64,000 nucleotides of DNA from Bordetella parapertussis. GTDB taxonomy: Bacteria > Pseudomonadota > Gammaproteobacteria > Burkholderiales > Burkholderiaceae_B. The stretch spans positions 82,340-146,339 of the forward strand of contig CAMBFI010000008.1 in the NCBI GenBank assembly GCA_945865935.1. Direction: 5' to 3'. Shown piece after piece: positions 58,424-64,000 of the stretch; the first letter of the stretch is position 1, and each line of letters opens with the position of its first letter. Below the pieces are notes generated by a model. That model worked only from the letters and a program-made list of their open reading frames with translations, searched no databases and had not been told where the DNA came from. Both the position numbers and the translations under genes were made by a program.

Positions 58424-60268
58424 ATGTCGATTGCCCTGATTACACTCAATGGCGTGCACCTCGCCTATGGTCATCACCCCCTTCTGGATGGCGCCGATCT
58501 CGCCATTCAGGCGAGTGAGCGGATCGGATTAATCGGACGCAACGGCGCGGGAAAATCCTCCCTGCTGCGCTTACTCGATGGCCGTAACGTGCCCGATGAT
58601 GGAGCAATCAACGTTGCAGGCCATGTCCGAGTCGCAACAGTAGAGCAAGAGCCTACCCTAGACGAAGCACTTACCATCGAAGAAACCGTCATGGGCGAAT
58701 ACGACCCAGACAGCGAGGACTGGGGACGTGCTTCGCGTGTGCGCGCACTCATTGATAAGCTAGAGCTTCCGCCAGACGCTCGTGTCGGTACATTATCGGG
58801 TGGCATGCGCAAGCGTGTTGCACTCATCAGTGCGATTGCCAACGACCCAACCCTGCTTCTTCTCGACGAACCAACCAACCATCTCGATCTAGACGGTATT
58901 GCATGGCTTGAAGCAACGCTCAAGCAATGGCCAGGCAGCGCCATTATCATCACACACGATCGTCAATTTTTGGACTTAGTCGCCACGCGCATTGTCGAGC
59001 TCGACCGTGGCCAGCTGCTGAGTTTTCCCGGTAACTTCACCGACTGGCAAGGACACAAAGCGCAATGGCTCGAGTCACAGCGTCTTGAGAACGCACGTTT
59101 TGACAAACTGTTAGCCCAAGAGGAAGTCTGGATTCGCAAAGGTGTCGAGGCACGCCGAACGCGCAATGAAGGTCGGGTTCGACGTCTTGAACGCTTGCGA
59201 GTAGAGCGTGCAGACCGTCGCGAACGACAGGGGAACGTTCAGCTCGCACTAGATGCTGGCCAACGCTCTGGAAAACTCGTTGCCGAACTTGTCGACGTCA
59301 GCAAGTCTTTCGGTGACCAATGCGTGATCAAAAACTATTCAACCACGATTATGCGAGGCGATCGGATCGGCTTGATCGGTCCAAATGGCGCGGGAAAATC
59401 CACACTACTCAAACTCATCCTCGGCACACTCGAACCGGATAGTGGCACCGTCAAACTCGGCACCAACCTGAGCGTCGCCTACTTCGATCAGATGCGCAGT
59501 CAACTCGACGAGAACGCGACCCTTGCCGACGTGATTAACCCTGGAAGCGAGTGGATTGAAATCGGTGGTACCCGCAAACACGTCATGAGCTACCTGGGCG
59601 ACTTTCTGTTTGCGCCTGCACGCGCCCAATCACCCGTTAAAAGCCTCTCCGGAGGCGAACGTGCACGCTTGTTACTCGCACGTCTGTTCGCGCGGCCTGC
59701 CAATATCCTTGTTCTCGACGAGCCGACCAACGACCTGGACATTGAAACGCTAGAGCTGCTTGAAGAGCTTTTACAAGACTATCCTGGCACTGTGCTGCTC
59801 GTCAGTCACGACCGAACGTTTCTGGACAATGTGGTCACACAGACCATTGCGAGCGAAGGCGACGGCAAATGGATGGATTACGTCGGAGGCTTTGCCGATT
59901 GGGAACGTCAGCGCAAGGCCCGCAAGCCGCGCGCAGCGATCGATCAGGTAAAAGCCGCGAGCGGCATGCCAGCAACCGTTGCCACCAAATCTGTGGAGAC
60001 CACTCAGAGCGCAGTCGTTGCGCCAACCCGTGCTCGCGGCGCTAAGCTCGCTCCATGGGAAACAAAAGAGCTAAACGAACTGCCCGCAATCATTCAAGGC
60101 TTAGAGGCAGAGCAAGAATCCCTCGTGGCGCAGATGAGTGACAGTGCACTTTACAAGAACGAACCCGCCAAGTTCTCCGCAATCCAAGAAAAGCTCGCAC
60201 ACATCGAAAAAAATCTCACCAAAAAATTCGAGCGCTGGGAAGCGCTCGAAGCCAAGTCCCTGGCCTAA
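58424..60268 (+). CDS. ABC-F family ATP-binding protein (Uup-like)
   Basis: A 614-residue soluble protein with two ABC domains and no membrane part. The ATG at 58424 is chosen over an upstream GTG. Domain 1: GLIGRNGAGKSS, LSGGMRKRV, LLLLDEPTNHLD. Domain 2: GLIGPNGAGKST, LSGGERARLLLAR, ILVLDEPTNDLD. Between them the ABC-F linker (RRTRNEGRVRRLERLRVERADRR) reaches toward the ribosome; the C-terminal coiled coil (LNELPAIIQGLEAEQESL..) is the Uup-type DNA/RNA-binding tail. Translation or DNA-repair factor; which one cannot be settled. Confidence 0.9.
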   Translation: MSIALITLNGVHLAYGHHPLLDGADLAIQASERIGLIGRNGAGKSSLLRLLDGRNVPDDGAINVAGHVRVATVEQEPTLDEALTIEETVMGEYDPDSEDWGRASRVRALIDKLELPPDARVGTLSGGMRKRVALISAIANDPTLLLLDEPTNHLDLDGIAWLEATLKQWPGSAIIITHDRQFLDLVATRIVELDRGQLLSFPGNFTDWQGHKAQWLESQRLENARFDKLLAQEEVWIRKGVEARRTRNEGRVRRLERLRVERADRRERQGNVQLALDAGQRSGKLVAELVDVSKSFGDQCVIKNYSTTIMRGDRIGLIGPNGAGKSTLLKLILGTLEPDSGTVKLGTNLSVAYFDQMRSQLDENATLADVINPGSEWIEIGGTRKHVMSYLGDFLFAPARAQSPVKSLSGGERARLLLARLFARPANILVLDEPTNDLDIETLELLEELLQDYPGTVLLVSHDRTFLDNVVTQTIASEGDGKWMDYVGGFADWERQRKARKPRAAIDQVKAASGMPATVATKSVETTQSAVVAPTRARGAKLAPWETKELNELPAIIQGLEAEQESLVAQMSDSALYKNEPAKFSAIQEKLAHIEKNLTKKFERWEALEAKSLA

Positions 60269-60290
60269 CCAGGGCAGTCAGGTTGAGTAA

Positions 60291-61349
60291 TTACCGCTCA
60301 ACCATTGACCAAGGCAGTGACTCGCCAGCCGCAAGCGGCACGATACTTTCATCCCCAAACGCTAATTCTTGTGGAATAGTGAAGGGCTCACGACGCAGAG
60401 TGATTGTGCCTTCGTTACGCGGCAAGCCATAAAAATCTGGCCCGCGCAGGCTCGCGAACGCCTCGAGTTTGTCAAGCCTACCAGCGCGCTCAAAAGCGGT
60501 GGCGTACAACTCCATCGCATGCAAAGCCGTATAGCAGCCCGCACAGCCGCACGCGTGCTCTTTTAAACCCTTGGCATGGGGTGCGCTATCCGTTCCCAAG
60601 AAAAACCGCGGACTATCGCTTGTAGCGGCCTCTACGAGCGCCAGTCGATGCACTTCCCGCTTAAGAATAGGCAAGCAGTAAAAATGCGGGCGTACCCCAC
60701 CTTGAAAAATTGCATTGCGGTTGTACAGCAGATGTTGGGGGGTGATGGTCGCGGCGATGGGTCCTTCTGCGTCGCGCACATACTGCGCGCCGTCCTTGGT
60801 AGTGATGTGTTCAAACACAACCGACAACGCAGGCAACGCCTTACGCAAGGGAATCATGACGCGGTCGACAAACAAGGCCTCCCGGTCAAAGACATCCACA
60901 GAGGGGTCCGTGACCTCTCCATGCACTAACAACGGCATCCCAACGCGCTGCATCGCCTCGAGCGCTGGCATACAGCGGCCAAGTAAGTCAGTCACCCCAG
61001 CGTCAGAATTCGTCGTCGCTCCTGCGGGATATAACTTGACCGCGAGCGCAGCCCCCGTCTCCTTGGCACGCACAATTTCATTTGGGGTTGTGTTGTCAGT
61101 CAAATAAAGCGTCATCAAGGGCGTGAACGCTTCTTTAGCCACACCAACCTGCACCATCGCCTGCTCGATACGGGCGCGATAGGCCTGGGCCAACGCCACT
61201 GTAGTGACCGGAGGTTTGAGGTTTGGCATCACGATCGCGCGCGCAAATTGCCGCGCAGTCGCGCCAACCACCGACGCGAGGACCGCGCCATCCCGTAGAT
61301 GCACATGCCAGTCATCGGGCCGTACGATTGTTAATGTCTGTTGCGTCAT
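60291..61349 (-). CDS. pyrC: Dihydroorotase
   Basis: A 352-residue class II dihydroorotase of pyrimidine synthesis. DDWHVHLRDG gives the first zinc His pair, AVKLYPAGATTNSDAGVTD the carboxylated Lys, LLVHGEVTD and EHITTKDG further His, and GTDSAPHAKGLKE the catalytic Asp. Full length. Starts 2 nt after the M20 gene, transcriptionally coupled. Confidence 0.97.
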   Translation of the reverse strand: MTQQTLTIVRPDDWHVHLRDGAVLASVVGATARQFARAIVMPNLKPPVTTVALAQAYRARIEQAMVQVGVAKEAFTPLMTLYLTDNTTPNEIVRAKETGAALAVKLYPAGATTNSDAGVTDLLGRCMPALEAMQRVGMPLLVHGEVTDPSVDVFDREALFVDRVMIPLRKALPALSVVFEHITTKDGAQYVRDAEGPIAATITPQHLLYNRNAIFQGGVRPHFYCLPILKREVHRLALVEAATSDSPRFFLGTDSAPHAKGLKEHACGCAGCYTALHAMELYATAFERAGRLDKLEAFASLRGPDFYGLPRNEGTITLRREPFTIPQELAFGDESIVPLAAGESLPWSMVER

Positions 61350-61351
61350 GG

Positions 61352-62569
61352 TTAATTTTCCAAAGGCATTGCGCGTTCAATAATCGAGGCAAACATGGCG
61401 CTACCGACTGGGATGACCTCATCATTGAAGTCAAAACGCGAGTTATGCAAAACACGACCGTCTTCCGCCCCGCCTTGGCCTAAGCGAAAGTAGGCTCCTG
61501 GCACCTTCTTCAACATGAAGGAGAAGTCTTCAGCGCCCATCGACGGTATCAGATTAGCCACAACCCTATCTGCACCGAATAAGTCCGTTGCAACCTGCGC
61601 CACAAACGCGGCGTGCTCAGCCGAATTGATGGTTGCCGGGTAGTACCGCCCATAGGTGAATTCTGCCGTTGCACCAAACCCCTCGGCAATGGAGTGGATC
61701 AAGCTGCGCATTCGCGACTCTACCAAGGCTTGCACCGTGTCACTGAAGGTGCGCACGGTTCCGACGAGCCTGGCAGTCCCCGGAATCACACTCGCTGCGC
61801 CTGCATTGCCGGCCTGGATATGGCCAAACGACAGCACCGCAGACTCAACAGGGTGCACATTGCGCGACACAATTGTCTGGAGCGCCGTCACCATCTGTGC
61901 CGCCACGACAATTGGGTCGATCGTTTGATACGGGTGAGCACCATGCCCACCTCTTCCATTGATCACGATCTCAAACCGGTCGGACGCCGCCATCATGGGG
62001 CCGGTATTCAAGCCAATCGTCCCTGCCGGCAAGGCCGGCCAGTTGTGCAGCGCGTAGATCGCATCACAGGGGAACCGCTCAAATAAACCATCCTCCACCA
62101 TCGCCTGTGCACCGCCCAAGCCTTCTTCGGCTGGCTGGAAAATCAGGATGGCGGTGCCATTAAAGTTGCGGTTTTGCATCAAATACTTTGCGGCACCAAG
62201 CAGGACGGTTGTGTGGCCGTCGTGGCCGCATGCGTGCATCATGCCTGGGACGGTCGAACAATGCGCAACCGCGCCATCCTCTTGGATAGGAAGCGCATCC
62301 ATATCCGCCCTGAGCCCGATCATCTTGCCCGAGTCACACTTTTGTCCACGAATCACACCAACAACACCTGTTTTCCCTATGCCACGATGGATTTCAACAC
62401 CCAAGGCCTCAAGTGCACCCGCCACGATCCCAGCGGTACGCACTTCTTGAAATCCGAGCTCGGGGTTGGCGTGCAAATCACGCCGCAGCGCGACGAGTTC
62501 TTGATGGAATTTTTTTATTGAAGCCAGCGGTGAGCGTGGGTACATAGCGAAAACAATCCCGTTTGTCAT
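61352..62569 (-). CDS. M20 family amidohydrolase
   Basis: A 405-residue zinc amidohydrolase of the HipO/N-acyl-amino-acid group. HACGHDGHT, QPAEEGLGGAQAM, HNWPALPAG, GRGGHGAHPYQ and MGAEDFSFML are the metal and catalytic blocks. A paralogue of the enzyme at 29015-30208, with similar order throughout. Upstream of pyrC in a two-gene unit. The start is uncertain: a second Met eight codons on is possible. Confidence 0.92.
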   Translation of the reverse strand: MTNGIVFAMYPRSPLASIKKFHQELVALRRDLHANPELGFQEVRTAGIVAGALEALGVEIHRGIGKTGVVGVIRGQKCDSGKMIGLRADMDALPIQEDGAVAHCSTVPGMMHACGHDGHTTVLLGAAKYLMQNRNFNGTAILIFQPAEEGLGGAQAMVEDGLFERFPCDAIYALHNWPALPAGTIGLNTGPMMAASDRFEIVINGRGGHGAHPYQTIDPIVVAAQMVTALQTIVSRNVHPVESAVLSFGHIQAGNAGAASVIPGTARLVGTVRTFSDTVQALVESRMRSLIHSIAEGFGATAEFTYGRYYPATINSAEHAAFVAQVATDLFGADRVVANLIPSMGAEDFSFMLKKVPGAYFRLGQGGAEDGRVLHNSRFDFNDEVIPVGSAMFASIIERAMPLEN

Positions 62570-62713
62570 AGGTAAATTAGTTTACATCGTAGACAAATTT
62601 GCGACATTTAGTATTATTTCGTCTAGGTTTCGACAAAATCTTTGTCTTTCCTGCGCAGAAGTATTATGCTGCGCCTGTTGTGCATATTAATCTGCCTCAC
62701 TAGGAGAGCCCAC

Positions 62714-63181
62714 ATGGCCACCGCCAAAAAACCTGCTGCTAAAAAAGTTGCCGCTAAAAAACCTGCTGCTAAAAAAGTTGCTGCTAAAAAGCCAGCCGCT
62801 AAAAAAGTTGCTGTGAAAAAAGTTGCTGCTAAAAAACCAGCTGCTAAAAAAGCTGCTGTGAAGAAGGTTGTTGCAAAGAAGCCTGCTGCAAAGAAGGTTG
62901 CTGCGAAGAAGCCTGCTGCGAAGAAAGTTGCACGCAAGCCTAATGCCGCTTTCATGAAAGCACTGACTCCTAGTGCTGTGTTGGCTGCCGTGATTGGCGC
63001 CGCTCCAGTGCCACGCACAGAAGTCACCAAGAAGATTTGGGACTACATCAAGAAGCACGACCTGCAAGATGCAAAGAACCGTCGCAACATCAATGCCGAC
63101 GACAAGCTTAAGCCTCTGTTTGGTAAGAACCAGGTTTCGATGTTTGAGTTGACCAAGATTGTTAGCGGTCACTTGAAATAA
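62714..63181 (+). CDS. Histone H1-like Lys/Ala-rich protein with C-terminal SWIB domain
   Basis: A 155-residue basic protein from the ATG at 62714, with AGGAGAG upstream. Residues 2-76 are pentads of the form xAxKK (PAAKK, VAAKK and variants), like bacterial H1-type DNA-binding tails. Residues 80-155 are a SWIB/MDM2 domain (ALTPSAVLAAVIGAAPVPRTEVTKKIWDYIKKHDLQD..KLKPLFGK). Nucleoid association is the likely role; the SWIB fold is typical of chlamydial and some proteobacterial proteins. Ended by a strong terminator. Confidence 0.9.
   Translation: MATAKKPAAKKVAAKKPAAKKVAAKKPAAKKVAVKKVAAKKPAAKKAAVKKVVAKKPAAKKVAAKKPAAKKVARKPNAAFMKALTPSAVLAAVIGAAPVPRTEVTKKIWDYIKKHDLQDAKNRRNINADDKLKPLFGKNQVSMFELTKIVSGHLK
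62717..62941 (+). repeat. 15-bp tandem coding repeat (xAxKK)
   Basis: Fourteen 15-bp units plus a degenerate fifteenth encode the pentads of the H1-like tail. The DNA is strongly repetitive, of the GCTGCTAAAAAA type, and could change copy number by slippage without breaking the frame. Confidence 0.85.
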
Positions 63182-63194
63182 ATCGAGGCTCGAT

Positions 63195-63231
63195 AAAAAA
63201 TGGCACCGTTTTTACGGTGCCATTTTTTTTT
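63195..63231 (+). terminator. Rho-independent terminator of the H1/SWIB gene
   Basis: A 9-bp GC-rich stem (TGGCACCGT with ACGGTGCCA), a 4-nt loop, A6 before and T9 after; bidirectional in form. Confidence 0.92.
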
Positions 63232-63281
63232 GTCACTACGAAAGTGACGGCAGAGCCAATCGAGCCAGCTACGTCAGTTCA

Positions 63282-63635
63282 TCAGAGGGGTGTGCGCCCT
63301 TCGAGCAGGGCCAACCAACCCTTGACCAAACGGAACAAGATCCAAACGCCCGTTGCAACAACACCTATCCAACCAATGTAGATGTACGTCGCGAGGCCAC
63401 TAACAGCCAACGCCAATACGCCCCACCAAAATGTCTGCATCATCCAGTCAAAGTGGACGGCATATACCGTGCCAGCCGCATCGGCGCGCTTGACATACAA
63501 CAGCACGATTGCAGCCACGCTCGCGGCACCAAAAACACCCGCGCTAAGTAAGCCGATTGCAAACAGTCCATAAGCTACTTGCGTAATGACACGCAAGTCG
63601 ATGGGGGTAGGTTCTTGTGGGATGGGATTCGTCAT
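63282..63635 (-). CDS. Small inner-membrane protein of unknown function
   Basis: A 117-residue protein from the ATG at 63633-63635, chosen because GGAG lies 8 nt upstream; the longer frame extends into non-coding sequence. Two or three hydrophobic helices (ITQVAYGLFAIGLLSAGVFGAASVAAIVLLYV, WGVLALAVSGLATYIYIGWIGVVATGVWILF) and a short charged tail are visible. It resembles DUF4870-like small membrane proteins. Function unknown. Confidence 0.8.
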   Translation of the reverse strand: MTNPIPQEPTPIDLRVITQVAYGLFAIGLLSAGVFGAASVAAIVLLYVKRADAAGTVYAVHFDWMMQTFWWGVLALAVSGLATYIYIGWIGVVATGVWILFRLVKGWLALLEGRTPL

Positions 63636-63762
63636 GCTGTTTACTCCATAAGGCACATAAAAGAATCTTACCTTAGGCAAGATGTAACGACTAGCCTCTG
63701 CACAGTGGCAATCGGATGAAAGAGTCCGCCTGGCTCCGTTCGCACAATAAACGAAGCGCACA

Positions 63763-63799
63763 AAGACAAACCCCCAGGCGCATCAGCGACTGGGAGTTT
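63763..63799 (-). terminator. Terminator after the rRNA operon
   Basis: On the minus strand a 10-bp stem (63790-63799 with 63768-63777, one G-U pair), 12-nt loop and a short T-rich run, 12 nt past the 5S 3' end. Confidence 0.7.
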
Positions 63800-63810
63800 G
63801 AGGGGTAAGA

Positions 63811-63924
63811 GCTTGACGATGTCCTACTTTCACAGACGTTAATCAACTATCATCGGCGCTAAGGTGTTTCACGGTCCTGTTCGGGATGGGAAGGGGTGGG
63901 ACCACCTCGCTATGGTCATCAAGC
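63811..63924 (-). rRNA. rrf: 5S ribosomal RNA
   Basis: About 114 nt on the minus strand, with the core CATAGCGAGGTGGTCCCACC and CCGAACAGGACCGTGAAA blocks and terminal pairing of GCTTGATGA with TCGTCAAGC. It is the last gene of an rRNA operon; the 23S gene lies beyond the right edge. Confidence 0.96.
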
Positions 63925-64000
63925 GTAGCTTGTTGAACACCTGAGCGATACACGGCTCAAGCGTTCCAATCTGGGAAGAAGCGCAACGTTGTTGCTCACC
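63925..64000 (-). other. 23S-5S rRNA spacer
   Basis: The last 76 bases belong to the spacer between 5S and 23S on the minus strand. No 23S sequence is recognisable within it. Confidence 0.6.

Noticed and set aside
62687..63172. Antisense frames over the H1/SWIB gene, rich in Phe or in Ala/Phe
   Set aside because: They are mirror products of the AAGCC/GCTAAAAAA repeat; no ribosome site and no family pattern.

Overview
The window reads as a chromosomal stretch of a beta-proteobacterium of the order Burkholderiales, most like the family Alcaligenaceae. The reasons are four orphan Bug/TctC-type periplasmic receptors, the order lpxC - DciA-like gene - M23 peptidase - secA next to ftsZ, a fused murE-murF gene inside the division/cell-wall (dcw) cluster, and a lysine-rich H1-like protein ending in a SWIB domain. 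The species cannot be named from sequence alone. I see no insertion sequence, prophage, CRISPR array or integrase; this is a settled chromosome.

Layout. 1-2101: a polar amino-acid ABC importer (ATPase cut by the window edge). 2242-3094: a GST-like gene converging on slyX. 3224-6333: a four-gene putative copper unit (DUF2946, PCuAC-like, MbnP, MbnH), with a Bug receptor and an EF-hand protein upstream on the same strand. 7824-8987: an enolase-superfamily dehydratase, then a strong terminator. 9081-10148: a Cys-rich repeat exported protein and a PH/SHOCT membrane protein. 10223-17429: a CoA-dependent catabolic run (two Bugs, enoyl-CoA hydratase, two acyl-CoA dehydrogenases, ADP-forming acyl-CoA synthetase). 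17590-18099: a GNAT acetyltransferase. 18268-19751: a tandem glycine riboswitch in front of a DadA-type FAD oxidoreductase. 19764-20618: a decayed Bug gene. 20661-25298: an MBL-fold protein, tRNA-Lys, an amidase and a GH31-like protein with altered active-site motifs. 25524-28930: mnmC and an acyl-CoA ligase.

28997-35093 carries an M20 amidohydrolase, a YeiH-like exporter, mgtE, a cysteine-dioxygenase-like gene divergent from an Lrp/AsnC regulator with a palindrome between them, and a PerM/AI-2E permease. 35123-40410 holds secA, an M23 peptidase, a DciA-like gene and lpxC. 40590-57642 is the complete dcw cluster on the minus strand, transcribed mraZ-rsmH-ftsL-ftsI-murEF-mraY-murD-ftsW-murG-murC-ddl-ftsQ-ftsA-ftsZ, mostly with 4-nt start/stop overlaps; murB is absent. 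57875-58295 is rnpB. 58424-63635 has an ABC-F ATPase, pyrC with an M20 amidohydrolase, the H1/SWIB protein and a small membrane protein. The window ends in the 5S gene of an rRNA operon whose 23S lies beyond the right edge.

The most interesting points are the MbnH/MbnP copper unit with its degenerate PCuAC partner and a His/Gly-rich insertion in MbnP, the glycine riboswitch on an amino-acid oxidoreductase, the GH31-like protein lacking canonical catalytic motifs and translationally coupled to an amidase, the apparently heteromeric acyl-CoA dehydrogenase locus, and the palindrome between the Lrp regulator and the cysteine dioxygenase.
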